NCBI GenBank assembly: GCA_002423105.1 | Contig: DIUT01000033.1 | Location: forward strand, 3,402 to 67,401 | Direction: 5' to 3' | DNA length: 64,000 bases | Source: Geobacter sp. UBA6151 | Lineage (GTDB): Bacteria; Desulfobacterota; Desulfuromonadia; Geobacterales; Pseudopelobacteraceae | Part shown: piece by piece, positions 41,282 through 50,842 of the stretch | Layout of the letters: each line of letters starts with the position of its first letter | Position numbering within the stretch: the first letter of the stretch is position 1 | Made by a program: the position numbers and the translations under genes | The notes under the pieces: generated by a model | The model's input: the letters and a program-made list of their open reading frames with translations, nothing else | What the model was told of the DNA's origin: nothing | Database searches by the model: none

Positions 41282-43588
41282 ATGGCAAGCGGATCTGACG
41301 CAGACTTTCATGACCTGATCGGCGCAATAGAAAAAATCGGTGTGCACGACCATCTCTGTCTGATTTATGAGTCCCGGGAAGAACAGTTCTCAACGGTAAT
41401 TCCCTTTATGAAGATCGGCCTTGAGCGTGGTGAACGGTGTGTGTACATCGTTGACGACAATACTGCGGAGATGGTCATTGACAGGATGAAAGGTGCCAAT
41501 ATTGATGTAGAGAACGCGCTCAAATCCGGGCAGCTGACTATTGCCAACAAGCAAGACGCATATCTGAAACAAGGATATTTTGACCCGGACTGGATGATCG
41601 ATTTTCTTGAAAAAGCTGCGAACGAGGCAAAGTCCGCCGGTTTTTCCGCGCTGCGGGTCACCGGTGAGATGACCTGGATGCTGGGAGGAGATCCCGGCAC
41701 GGAACGCCTGATGGAATATGAGGCGAAACTCAACTATTTTTTACCCAAAAACGACGCTCTCGCCATTTGTCAGTATAACCGTAACTCTTTCCCGCCGGAG
41801 ATTATCAAAGACGTTATAGCCACACACCCTACCGTCATTTTCGGGGGTATGGTGTGCAGTAACTTCTATTACGTCCCGCCGGACGAATTTCTGGTGGAGG
41901 AACGGCTCTCCACAGAGATTGACCGGCTCCTCAACAATATTATCAACAGGAAAAAGGTGGAGGATGAACTCCGGCGCTACCGGGAGCAGCTTGAAGAGTT
42001 GGTCAGGGGGCGGACAGCTGAACTGAGCCTTATGAACGAACGCTTCTCCCTCGCCACCAGCGCCGCCCGTCTGGGGGTGTGGGACTGGGACATACAGAAG
42101 AACGAACTGCTCTGGGACGACATGATGTACGCCCTGTACGGCATCAAAAGGGAAGACTTTGCCGGTGCCTATGAAGCCTGGCTGCAAGGGATACATCCTG
42201 ATGATCGCGCCTTCAGCGATGAAACATCAAGACGTGCCCGAAGCGGAGAACAGAAATACGATACCGAATTCCGGGTGGTCTGGCCGGATGGCTCGGTCCA
42301 TTACCTCAAGGCGTATGGGCAGATTGTCAACGATGCGAACGGTATTCCATTGCGCATGACCGGCATCAATTTTGATATCACTGAACACAAACGGGCCGAG
42401 GATGAAGTCAGCCATCTCAAGAACTATCTGGCCAACATCATAGACTCCATGCCGTCCCTGCTGGTGGGGATGGACCAGGATGGAGTAGTTACCCAATGGA
42501 ACGTCCAGGCAGAGGCTGCGACCGGCATCCCGGCGGTGGAGGCAATCCGCAAGCCGATCGGCCAGCTGCTGCCCGACCACAGCCCCTGGATCGAGGCAAT
42601 GCGCGCTGAGATCAGTCATGACCATCCGGTCAGCCGGGAAAAGGTCTCGCTGGAACGCCTGGGCGAGCGGCGTTTCTACGATCTGATGCTCTACCCGCTG
42701 GTCACCAATGGCATGGAGGGAACGGTGTTAAGGATTGAGGACGTGACCGAACGTACCCGCATCCAGGAGTTGATGATCCAGACGGAAAAGATGATGTCGG
42801 TGGGGGGGCTGGCAGCCGGCATGGCGCACGAGATTAACAACCCGCTCGCCATCATCACTCAGGCGGCCCAGAACATTGAGCGCCGGGTTTCAGCGGTTCA
42901 CTCTGCCAACCAAGAGGTTGCCAAAGAGGCCGGTATGAGCCTGGACGCCCTGACAGCATATTTCGAGCAGCGCCAGATCCCGCAATTTATCGCAAGTATC
43001 CGTGAGGCGGCAGACCGGGCGTCCAGGATAATCGCCAACATGATTCGCTTCAGCAGTCGGACCGAAACCTCCATTGCGCCGGCATCACTGCCGAACGTCA
43101 TGGAGCAGGCATTGGAACTGGCAGCCAATGATTACGATCTGAAAAAGAAATATGACTTCCGCAGTATAGAAATTATCCGTGACTATCAGCCTGGTCTGCC
43201 GGAAGTGCCGGTTGTTGCAACGGAGATAGAACAAGTGTTGCTGAACCTGTTGAAGAACGCGGCCCAGGCCATGATCAGCAACCCGACAGAACGCAAACCG
43301 TGCATAACGCTGCGCATTCGGCGAAAAGAGCGCTATGCCGTGATTGAAGTTGAAGACAACGGCCCCGGCATGACGGACAATATCCGCCGCCGGGTGTTCG
43401 AGCCGTTTTTCACCACCAAGGAGCCAGGCATCGGCACCGGGCTGGGGCTTTCTGTTTCCTATATGATTGTGACGCAAAATCATAAAGGCTTGATGGAAGT
43501 GGCTTCCACACCGGGCAGCGGGGCGCGGTTTACGGTAAGGCTGCCGCTGGATAACGGACAATCGGCAGGGGGAGGCAGCAATGGCTGA
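41282..43588 (+). CDS. Sensor histidine kinase 2 of the array (MEDS + PAS + PAS)
   Basis: Soluble protein of 768 residues. Residues ~10-205 form a MEDS domain (methanogen/methylotroph DcmR sensory domain): GVHDHLCLIYESREEQFSTVIPFMKIGLERGERCVYI and ALRVTGEMTWMLGG. MEDS domains are known from regulators of methylotrophic and methanogenic metabolism, which fits the corrinoid module upstream. A PAS_3 (~250-370), a second PAS and the shared transmitter with His516 follow. All catalytic boxes are intact. It is 24 nt from kinase 1 and overlaps the next gene by 8 nt. Confidence 0.93.
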   Translation: MASGSDADFHDLIGAIEKIGVHDHLCLIYESREEQFSTVIPFMKIGLERGERCVYIVDDNTAEMVIDRMKGANIDVENALKSGQLTIANKQDAYLKQGYFDPDWMIDFLEKAANEAKSAGFSALRVTGEMTWMLGGDPGTERLMEYEAKLNYFLPKNDALAICQYNRNSFPPEIIKDVIATHPTVIFGGMVCSNFYYVPPDEFLVEERLSTEIDRLLNNIINRKKVEDELRRYREQLEELVRGRTAELSLMNERFSLATSAARLGVWDWDIQKNELLWDDMMYALYGIKREDFAGAYEAWLQGIHPDDRAFSDETSRRARSGEQKYDTEFRVVWPDGSVHYLKAYGQIVNDANGIPLRMTGINFDITEHKRAEDEVSHLKNYLANIIDSMPSLLVGMDQDGVVTQWNVQAEAATGIPAVEAIRKPIGQLLPDHSPWIEAMRAEISHDHPVSREKVSLERLGERRFYDLMLYPLVTNGMEGTVLRIEDVTERTRIQELMIQTEKMMSVGGLAAGMAHEINNPLAIITQAAQNIERRVSAVHSANQEVAKEAGMSLDALTAYFEQRQIPQFIASIREAADRASRIIANMIRFSSRTETSIAPASLPNVMEQALELAANDYDLKKKYDFRSIEIIRDYQPGLPEVPVVATEIEQVLLNLLKNAAQAMISNPTERKPCITLRIRRKERYAVIEVEDNGPGMTDNIRRRVFEPFFTTKEPGIGTGLGLSVSYMIVTQNHKGLMEVASTPGSGARFTVRLPLDNGQSAGGGSNG

Positions 43589-44519
43589 TACTCCAAAAAT
43601 AGCTGCGAGAATCCACCGCTGCCTGCCACTTGTTGTGCTGGCAATCATTGTGCTGTGTATCGGCTGCACCCGTGAGCCGGAGAGCACAGGGCCGAGCTAC
43701 AGCTCAAAACCGAGGGACGCCGAACAGGCGGTCTATACTCTTGCCGTGCATGCGCTGCACAACCCGGCCAAGCTTACCCAGGCCTATCAGCCGCTGATCG
43801 ATTACCTGAACCGTCATATCAAAGGGGCGTCATTGGCCCTGGAAGCATCGCGGGATTACGCCACCTTTGAGGAAAAGTACCGCGCCCGTAAACCGGAATT
43901 TTTGCTGCCCAACCCCTGGCAGACCCTGCAAGCGATGAAACATGGCTACCATGTCATTGCCATGGCCGGAGAGCCAAAGGATTTCCGGGGGATCTTTGTG
44001 GTACGCAAAGATAGCGGCATCAAGGTCCCTGCTGATCTGAAAGGAAAGGCGGTCAGCTACCCTTCGCACACCGCTCTGGCAGCCTGTATCATGCCCCAGT
44101 ACTTTCTGCATACCAATGGTGTCAATGTTATGGTTGATATTGAAAACCGCTATGTCGGCTCCCAGGAATCATCCATCATGAACGCCTATCTGGGCAAGAC
44201 AGCGGCAGGGGTCACCTGGCCCACCCCTTGGCGTGCTTTCCAGAAGACGCATCCGCAAAAGGCGGCAGAGCTGAAAATCGTCTGGGAGACGGAATCGCTG
44301 CTGAATAACTCGGTCATGGCGCGAGACGATATTCCGGCTGCGCTGCTGGAGCAGGTCCGCAGGCTGTTGCTTAAACTTGAGGAGACTGAGGAAGGCCGCA
44401 CCATCCTGGCAGGCATGGAGACCGCCCGCTTTCTCCCGGCAACCGACAAGGAGTACGATCTGGCGCGTGCTTACATTGCCCGCTTTGAGCGGGAGGTGAG
44501 GCCGGTGGAAAAACGATGA
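43581..44519 (+). CDS. PhnD-like periplasmic binding lipoprotein 1
   Basis: Protein of 312 residues with a lipoprotein signal (lipobox LCIGC, Cys29). The mature part is a type-2 substrate-binding protein of the PhnD/phosphonate-phosphite group: YTLAVHALHNPAKLTQAYQPLIDYLNRHI, the hinge with EFLLPNPWQTLQAM, GIFVVRKDSGIKVPADLKGKAVSYPS, and late helices. No ABC permease or ATPase is nearby. Instead it overlaps the next kinase gene by 4 nt, so it probably delivers a ligand to that kinase's periplasmic domain. The ligand is unknown. Confidence 0.88.
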   Translation: MADTPKIAARIHRCLPLVVLAIIVLCIGCTREPESTGPSYSSKPRDAEQAVYTLAVHALHNPAKLTQAYQPLIDYLNRHIKGASLALEASRDYATFEEKYRARKPEFLLPNPWQTLQAMKHGYHVIAMAGEPKDFRGIFVVRKDSGIKVPADLKGKAVSYPSHTALAACIMPQYFLHTNGVNVMVDIENRYVGSQESSIMNAYLGKTAAGVTWPTPWRAFQKTHPQKAAELKIVWETESLLNNSVMARDDIPAALLEQVRRLLLKLEETEEGRTILAGMETARFLPATDKEYDLARAYIARFEREVRPVEKR

Positions 44520-46453
44520 GACTCAATGCTATCTATCATTTTCTGTTCGGCACACTTCGGGGCCGCCTGATTGTCGGCGTGGCGCTGGTGCATGCCGTGA
44601 TGATGGCGCTTTTCATTGCCGACCTGACCGCCCGTCAACGTGCGATGCTGATTGATTACCAGACCGAGCACTCAACAGCGCTTTCCTACACTTTGGCCAC
44701 CTCCGCCGCAGGCTGGATTGCGGCAGACGACATTGCTGGTATGCAGGAGCTGGTGGATATACAGAGCCGCTATCCTGAGCTGGTTTTTGCCATGATCACC
44801 GATGCCCAGGGGCGGATTCTGGCCCACAACGATCATACCAGACTTGGGCAGTATCTGCAGGATCTCCCCCGCGAACCACGGCAAATGATCTTTTCCAGGA
44901 CTGCCGAACTGGTGGATGTGGCGACTCCGGCCATAATAGAGGGGCAGCACGTTGGCTGGACCAGGGTAGGCATAGGTCAAAAGACTGTTGCCGGAAAACT
45001 TGCCGGGATAACCAGAAGCGGCATGCTCTACGCACTGGCGGCAATTGTGGTCGGCTCCGTCATTGCCTGGTTTATGGGATGCCGCATTACCAAACGTCTC
45101 TACGCTGTTCAGGAAACCATCAACAGGGTGCGCGGCGGAGACTGTTCGGCCCGTTCATCAATCACCGGCAGCGACGAGGCAGCCCTGCTGGCGGATGAGT
45201 TCAACTCCATGCTGAATATTCTGGAAGAACGGGACGCGGAACTGCAAGCCGCCAACAGCCAATTGACCCATGAACTGCTGGAGCGCAAACATGCTGAGGA
45301 TGAAATCCGTCATCTGAAAAACTACCTTGCCAACATCATTGACTCCATGCCATCGCTGCTGGTGGGAATAGACCGAGATGAGCAGGTCACCCAGTGGAAC
45401 CGCCATGCTGAAATCCTCACAGGAATACCTGCCGCAGAAGCTATTGGCAAACCCATTGCAACGCTGCTGCCAGACTACAAAAACTGGATTGCAGCCATGC
45501 GGGAAGAAATACGGCAGCGCCGTCCTGCCTCCCTGGAGAAACTGCTGATCGAGAAAGAGGGGAAACGGTATTTCTACGATCTCATGCTGTACCCGCTGGT
45601 TGCCAATGGCGTCGAAGGGTCAGTGCTCCGGATCGAGGATGTCACCGAGCGGACCCGCATCCAGGAGTTGATGATCCAGACCGAAAAAATGATGTCCGTA
45701 GGTGGGCTGGCAGCAGGCATGGCCCACGAGATCAACAACCCGCTGGGCATTATCACCCAGGCGGCCCAGAACATCGAACGCCGGATTTCGCCGGAACTGT
45801 CCGCCAATCAGCAGGCGGCCGCAGAGTCAGGCGTCAATCTGGATGGTCTTGCCGCCTACTTCGAGTGCCGCCAGATCCCGGAGTTCATTGCCAGCATCCG
45901 CGAGGCGGCCGCCCGTGCATCTAAAATTATTGCCAGCATTCTCCGTTTCAGCCGCAAGGCCGAAACAGCCATGCTGCCTGCCTCTCTGGCTGATATCACG
46001 GAACAGGCCCTGGAGCTGGCAGCCAATGACTACGATCTGAAAAAGAAGTATGACTTCCGCAGCATAGAAATTATCCGTGATTATCAGCCTGATATGCCTG
46101 AAGTGCCGGTGGTGGCTACGGAGATCGAGCAGGTGCTGCTGAACCTGCTAAAGAATGCGGCCCAGGCAATGAACGCCAATCCGGCGGAATGCAAACCATG
46201 CATAATGCTGCGAATCAGGCGAAAAGACCGGTATGCGGTGATTGAGGTGGAGGATAATGGCCTTGGTATGACGGAAGAGGTCAGGCACCGGGTGTTCGAG
46301 CCGTTTTTCACCACCAAGGAGCCAGGTATCGGCACCGGGCTGGGACTTTCCGTTTCCTATATGATTGTCACCCAGAACCACAAGGGACTGATGGATGTGG
46401 CCTCTCAGCCGGGCAACGGGGCGCGCTTTACGGTCAGGTTGCCGCTTTCTTAA
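44516..46453 (+). CDS. Sensor histidine kinase 3 of the array (membrane, HAMP + PAS)
   Basis: Protein of 645 residues. Membrane helix 1 (LIVGVALVHAVMMALFIADL), a periplasmic domain of ~130 residues, helix 2 (MLYALAAIVVGSVIAWFMG), HAMP with a short coil to ~260, one PAS (~265-385), and the shared transmitter with His404. Catalytic boxes are intact except that G1 reads DNGLGMT instead of DNGPGMT. The 4-nt overlap with PhnD-like protein 1 points to a binding-protein/kinase pair. Confidence 0.93.
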   Translation: MRLNAIYHFLFGTLRGRLIVGVALVHAVMMALFIADLTARQRAMLIDYQTEHSTALSYTLATSAAGWIAADDIAGMQELVDIQSRYPELVFAMITDAQGRILAHNDHTRLGQYLQDLPREPRQMIFSRTAELVDVATPAIIEGQHVGWTRVGIGQKTVAGKLAGITRSGMLYALAAIVVGSVIAWFMGCRITKRLYAVQETINRVRGGDCSARSSITGSDEAALLADEFNSMLNILEERDAELQAANSQLTHELLERKHAEDEIRHLKNYLANIIDSMPSLLVGIDRDEQVTQWNRHAEILTGIPAAEAIGKPIATLLPDYKNWIAAMREEIRQRRPASLEKLLIEKEGKRYFYDLMLYPLVANGVEGSVLRIEDVTERTRIQELMIQTEKMMSVGGLAAGMAHEINNPLGIITQAAQNIERRISPELSANQQAAAESGVNLDGLAAYFECRQIPEFIASIREAAARASKIIASILRFSRKAETAMLPASLADITEQALELAANDYDLKKKYDFRSIEIIRDYQPDMPEVPVVATEIEQVLLNLLKNAAQAMNANPAECKPCIMLRIRRKDRYAVIEVEDNGLGMTEEVRHRVFEPFFTTKEPGIGTGLGLSVSYMIVTQNHKGLMDVASQPGNGARFTVRLPLS

Positions 46454-46479
46454 TTATTTTGTTCAGGGAGAAACTCACT

Positions 46480-47337
46480 ATGATAGGCGTCGACACAAGA
46501 TACTTAAAATATTCAACCTGCTTCCTCTTATTGGCAGTTCTTGTTTTATGCTGGGCTCCACCAGTATCGGCTAAGCAGGCGCCCTATACCATCGCTGTCA
46601 TACCATCGGCCCCGCCGGTCAGCCTGCATACGCAATGGGCGCCTATTCTGGAACAATTGACCAGGGAAACCGGTCTTCAATTCCGGGTGAAACTGTTTGA
46701 AAGGATGGCTGACTTCGAGCGGGAAATCGGGGATGGAACCTCTGATTTTATCTTCGCCTCTCCGATCCAGATGGTGGTGGCCCGTCAAATGCATCAATAC
46801 GTGCCGTTGGTGCGCGGCGGCAAGCCTGTTTCCATAGGGCTGTTCGTGCGCAAGGACTCACCGGTAGCCTCAGTTGAAGATCTTTCCGGAAAAACCATCG
46901 CATTTGTCGGCAACAAAAACCTTTGCAGTGTCTTTGTCATGCACCTGCTGGCCAATCAGAAAGCGCCGCTTTCCTTTTCAAGGGAATATGCCGGTTCAAC
47001 CAGAAATGTGATCAAGAACGTTATCCTTGGCAAGTCGGATGCCGGAGCGGTGTTTATCCCGGAACTGGAGCGTGAACTGGAAGAAAACAGAGAACAGCTC
47101 CGTTCAGTCATAGTTACACAGAAAGTTGCCCCGCACCCATTAAGCGCTCACCCGCGTGTGCCCCGGGAACTGCGGGAGCAGATCAAGAAAGCGGTATTGA
47201 AGATAGCCTCCACAAAGGAGGGAGCTGAACAGTTCAAGACGATCAGGATGACGGCTCCCGTTGTTGCGGATTACGAAAGAGATTACAAACCGCTGGAAGT
47301 TATGGATGTCAAAAGACTTACCGACTGGGGAAAGTGA
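46480..47337 (+). CDS. PhnD-like periplasmic binding protein 2
   Basis: Protein of 285 residues with a signal peptide ending at VSAKQ. The binding-protein fold is of the same PhnD type: YTIAVIPSAPPVSLHTQWAPILEQLTRETGLQFRVKLF, then DFIFASPIQMVVARQ and GLFVRKDSPVASVEDLSGKTIAFVGNKN. It differs a great deal from protein 1, so a different ligand is likely. ATG 46480 has CAGGGAG 9 nt upstream; a TTG seven codons earlier is open. The next kinase gene starts 1 nt after its stop. Confidence 0.88.
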   Translation: MIGVDTRYLKYSTCFLLLAVLVLCWAPPVSAKQAPYTIAVIPSAPPVSLHTQWAPILEQLTRETGLQFRVKLFERMADFEREIGDGTSDFIFASPIQMVVARQMHQYVPLVRGGKPVSIGLFVRKDSPVASVEDLSGKTIAFVGNKNLCSVFVMHLLANQKAPLSFSREYAGSTRNVIKNVILGKSDAGAVFIPELERELEENREQLRSVIVTQKVAPHPLSAHPRVPRELREQIKKAVLKIASTKEGAEQFKTIRMTAPVVADYERDYKPLEVMDVKRLTDWGK

Positions 47338-47338
47338 C

Positions 47339-49693
47339 ATGCGTATTCTGCCGCGCAGCCTGAATATGCGGATTGTCCTGCTGGTTTCGGTGATCCTTTC
47401 TGTTACCGGAATGATGTCTGGCTGGGTAACTGCCAAGCGGCAGTCGGAGCGGCTCATAACAGCCATGCGGGAACACTCGTCCGTCATGGTCAGGAATTTT
47501 GCCGAGAACAGTGCCAGATCCCTGGTGCTTGAGGATTATGCCGAACTGGAATCGTTTCTGCTCAGGTCAGCAGAACTGCCGGACATCAGAGGCCTGCAGG
47601 TCTGTGAACCGGATGGCCGAATTCTGGTGAATATCAGCCGGAGGAGCGCTAGCAAGCCGGTTTCAGAGCTGAATGTTATTCGGGTCACACCACCGGCTAC
47701 CACTGATCCATCTGTAGCTGTTGAAGGAGAACAACTGATTGTCTGGCAGCCGATCAAGGCCGGGAGTCTGCTGGGATGGATCAAGGCCGACTACAGTATG
47801 GCCTCTATCCGGCAGGCGCAGGCCGAGACCTGGAGGCAGAGTTTACAGCTTGCCCTGTTATGGGTTGTCGGAAGCGCTCTCTTGCTTCTTATTCTTCTGC
47901 GTCCTCCCGTACGTGCATTCGGCAGGCTGACTGAATTTGCCAAACAGCTTGACGAACACAAAGGCTCACGGATTACTGTCAACCAGCAAACGACAGAAAT
48001 AGTTGAGTTGGCGTCATCATTGAATCACGCTTCTGAAAAACTGCTCTCTACGGAGCAACAATTGCTTGCTGATCGTGAGCGCTTGCGTGAAAGCGAAGCG
48101 CTGTACCGCTCGCTTGTTACGGCTATGGCGGAAGGCATGGTATTCCAGACTGAAAATGGCGTGATAACTTCCGTGAACCCTGCATTTGAAAGGATTTTCG
48201 GATACAGCGCCGGACAGATGTCGGGACGCGGCCCGGACGAGTTACCGTGGGGAGCAGTGAATAAAGACGGCACCCCGATTCCCGGAATACTGCATCCGGC
48301 AATGGTCGCCTTGCAAACCGGAGAGCCACAACACAATGTGGAGATGGGAGTCAGGCGGCCGGACGGCACCCTTGTCTGGATATCCGTCAACTCGCAACCG
48401 CTGGTCCCGGACGGAGAAATATGGCCGAATGCGGTGGTAACCACATTTCATGACATTACCGAGCGTAAACAGGCCGAGGATGAAATCCGGCATCTTAAAA
48501 GCTACCTTTCCAACATCATAGATTCCATGCCATCGCTGCTGGTGGGAATGGACAGGGATGAGCAGGTTACCCAGTGGAACCGTCAGGCGGAGATCCTCAC
48601 TGGAATATCTGCCGCAGAAGCTGTTGGCAAACCGATTATGCAGCTGCTGCCTGACTACACTCCCTGGATCGCGGCCATGCGTGATGAAATACGGCAGCGC
48701 CGTCCTGCCTCCCTGGAAAAATTGCTCCTTGAGCAGGAGGGGGAACGGCATTTCTACGACCTTATGCTCTACCCGCTGATTGCCAATGGTGTTGAAGGAA
48801 CCGTGGTCAGGATAGAGGATGTTACCGAACGCGCCCGCATCCAGGAACTGATGATCCAGACTGAAAAGATGATGTCCGTGGGTGGGCTGGCAGCAGGCAT
48901 GGCCCACGAGATCAACAACCCGCTGGGGATTATTACCCAGGCGGCCCAGAATATCGAGCGCAGGGTTTCCCCTAGCCTGTCTGCCAACCAGGTAGCAGCC
49001 GCCGAGGCCGGGGTCAACTTGGACTCGCTTGAGGTCTACTTCAGGCAACGTCGGATTACGGAGTTCATCGTCAGTATTCGCGAGGCCGCCGCACGGGCAT
49101 CCAGGATCATAGCCAACATGCTCCGCTTCAGCCGCGGAAGCGAGGCGGCCATGCAGCCCGCCTTGCTGGTAACGGTCATGGAGCAGGCCGTGGAATTGGC
49201 AGCCAACGACTATGACTTGAAGAAAAAGTACGACTTCCGCGGGATCGAAATTGTGCGGGAGTACCAGCCGGAGATGCCCGGCGTGCCGATAGTGGCGACT
49301 GAGATTGAGCAGGTGCTGCTCAACCTGCTCAAGAACGCGGCCCAGGCCATGATCGCCAACCCGCCGGAGCGGAAACCGCGTATTGTGTCGCGCATCAGGC
49401 TGGAAGAACGTTATGCCGTGATTGAAGTGGAAGACAACGGCCCTGGTATGACCGAGGATATCCGTCGCCGGGTTTTCGAGCCGTTCTTCACCACCAAAGA
49501 ACCGGGCGTCGGCACCGGTCTTGGCCTTTCCGTTTCCTATATGATTGTCACCCAGAACCACAAGGGACTGATGGATGTGGCTTCCACACCGGGCAAAGGA
49601 TCAAAATTTTCTATAAAGGTGCCGCTGGCACATGGCGACCATTCAGAAGAATCATGCGCTAACAACGGCACAGTGGACCAGGATGTTTGCTGA
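47339..49693 (+). CDS. Sensor histidine kinase 4 of the array (membrane, PAS + PAS)
   Basis: Protein of 784 residues. Membrane helix 1 near 10-30 (MRIVLLVSVILSVTGMMSGW), a periplasmic domain to ~170, helix 2 (LQLALLWVVGSALLLLILLRPP), a HAMP-like linker, a first PAS (~250-375), a second PAS and the shared transmitter with His523. Motifs are intact (NLLKNAAQAM, DNGPGMT, GTGLGLSVS). Start set at ATG 47339; the frame is open upstream inside the PhnD gene. It is paired with PhnD-like protein 2 just upstream. Confidence 0.92.
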   Translation: MRILPRSLNMRIVLLVSVILSVTGMMSGWVTAKRQSERLITAMREHSSVMVRNFAENSARSLVLEDYAELESFLLRSAELPDIRGLQVCEPDGRILVNISRRSASKPVSELNVIRVTPPATTDPSVAVEGEQLIVWQPIKAGSLLGWIKADYSMASIRQAQAETWRQSLQLALLWVVGSALLLLILLRPPVRAFGRLTEFAKQLDEHKGSRITVNQQTTEIVELASSLNHASEKLLSTEQQLLADRERLRESEALYRSLVTAMAEGMVFQTENGVITSVNPAFERIFGYSAGQMSGRGPDELPWGAVNKDGTPIPGILHPAMVALQTGEPQHNVEMGVRRPDGTLVWISVNSQPLVPDGEIWPNAVVTTFHDITERKQAEDEIRHLKSYLSNIIDSMPSLLVGMDRDEQVTQWNRQAEILTGISAAEAVGKPIMQLLPDYTPWIAAMRDEIRQRRPASLEKLLLEQEGERHFYDLMLYPLIANGVEGTVVRIEDVTERARIQELMIQTEKMMSVGGLAAGMAHEINNPLGIITQAAQNIERRVSPSLSANQVAAAEAGVNLDSLEVYFRQRRITEFIVSIREAAARASRIIANMLRFSRGSEAAMQPALLVTVMEQAVELAANDYDLKKKYDFRGIEIVREYQPEMPGVPIVATEIEQVLLNLLKNAAQAMIANPPERKPRIVSRIRLEERYAVIEVEDNGPGMTEDIRRRVFEPFFTTKEPGVGTGLGLSVSYMIVTQNHKGLMDVASTPGKGSKFSIKVPLAHGDHSEESCANNGTVDQDVC

Positions 49694-49709
49694 GATAAGG
49701 ATGGAAACG

Positions 49710-50819
49710 ATGAGAAACAAACTGTTCTTACTGGGGATGGTGGGAGTTGCCGCCACACTGCTGTGCAGTCCGGCGGTTGCGCAGGATTCTTTCGTTGCCG
49801 AGGCAAAGCGCTATACCGCCCTCGTTTCAAAGCCTAATCCTCCCTGGGATGGGCCAACCACCGGGCCGTCGGCCCAACGCAACAAGTCGGTCATTTATGT
49901 CTCCGACGGCCAGGACAATGGCGGGGCCCGCGGCGTCGGCAAGGGCGCTGCGGAGGCGGCAAAGGTCATAGGCTGGAGCTTCCGTCTGATCGACGGTCAA
50001 GGCACTGCATCTGGCAGAAGGAATGCCTTGATTCAGGCGGCCAGTCTCAAGCCGGATGGCATTATACTCGGCACTATTGATGCCATGGAGCAGGCGGATC
50101 TGATCAGGGATATAGCAGAAGAGGGGATCAAGATGGTCGGTTGGCATGCCCTGGGGAAGCCTGGCCCTGTCCGTGATCTGCCGATCTTCACCAATCTCGC
50201 CACAGAACCGGATGATGTCGCAAAGGCCGCAGCCATGTATGCCGTGGCTGACTCCAATGGCACAGCAAAGGTGATCATTTTCACCGATCCCATCTACGCC
50301 ATCGCCAACGCAAAAACAAATGCCATGATCAAGATTCTGCGCAACTGCGCGGGATGTAGTCTGCTGTTGGTTGACACGACCCCGCTGAAGGCTACTGCGG
50401 CAGTCATGCCGCAACGTACAGCATGGCTGTTGCAGCGCTATGGCAAGAAATGGACCTATTCAATAGCCGTCAATGATCTCTGGCTTGATGCCATGCCCTC
50501 CACCTTTGTTGCCGCCGCGATTCCCGGCAACGGTTATCCAAGGAACATATCAGCGGGGGATGGCAGCGAGTCGGCGTTCGAGCGGATTCGCAAGAACCGC
50601 TACCAGATCGGGACAGTTGCCGAACCGCTGCGTCTTCATGGTTGGCAGGCCATTGACGAACTTAACCGCGCTTTTGCCGGGCAGAAGGATAGTGGTTATT
50701 CGGCCCCGGTTCATCTGGTGACACCTGCCAATATCAAATTCGACGGCGGGCGGTACAATGAGTTCGACCCGGATAATGGTTACCGGGACAGATACCGGAA
50801 AATATGGGGAGTGAAATAA
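49710..50819 (+). CDS. Sugar-type (Peripla_BP_4) periplasmic binding protein
   Basis: Protein of 369 residues with a signal peptide (LFLLGMVGVAATLLCSPAVAQ). Class I binding-protein fold as in ribose/LuxP/TorT types: KSVIYVSDGQDNGGARGVGKGAAEAAKVIGWSFRLIDGQGTASGRRNALIQAASLKPDGIILGTID, then the second lobe with VIIFTDPIYAIANAKTNAMI. There are no ABC partners nearby. It lies between kinases 4 and 5 (16 and 23 nt gaps), so it most likely serves kinase 5 as ligand receptor. Start chosen at ATG 49710 (AAGG upstream); ATG 49701 is an alternative. Confidence 0.87.
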   Translation: MRNKLFLLGMVGVAATLLCSPAVAQDSFVAEAKRYTALVSKPNPPWDGPTTGPSAQRNKSVIYVSDGQDNGGARGVGKGAAEAAKVIGWSFRLIDGQGTASGRRNALIQAASLKPDGIILGTIDAMEQADLIRDIAEEGIKMVGWHALGKPGPVRDLPIFTNLATEPDDVAKAAAMYAVADSNGTAKVIIFTDPIYAIANAKTNAMIKILRNCAGCSLLLVDTTPLKATAAVMPQRTAWLLQRYGKKWTYSIAVNDLWLDAMPSTFVAAAIPGNGYPRNISAGDGSESAFERIRKNRYQIGTVAEPLRLHGWQAIDELNRAFAGQKDSGYSAPVHLVTPANIKFDGGRYNEFDPDNGYRDRYRKIWGVK

Positions 50820-50842
50820 GAAACGGGGGCAGAGTAACAGCC

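Noticed and set aside
43581..47337. PhnD-like proteins considered as part of a phosphonate ABC transporter
   Set aside because: No permease (PhnE) or ATPase (PhnC) gene is present, and each is directly coupled to a kinase gene.
48242..49561. Long minus-strand open frame (439 codons) opposite kinase 4
   Set aside because: It mirrors the kinase coding strand. The kinase has full domain motifs, while the reverse frame gives no recognisable domain and recurs opposite the other kinases because of their similarity.
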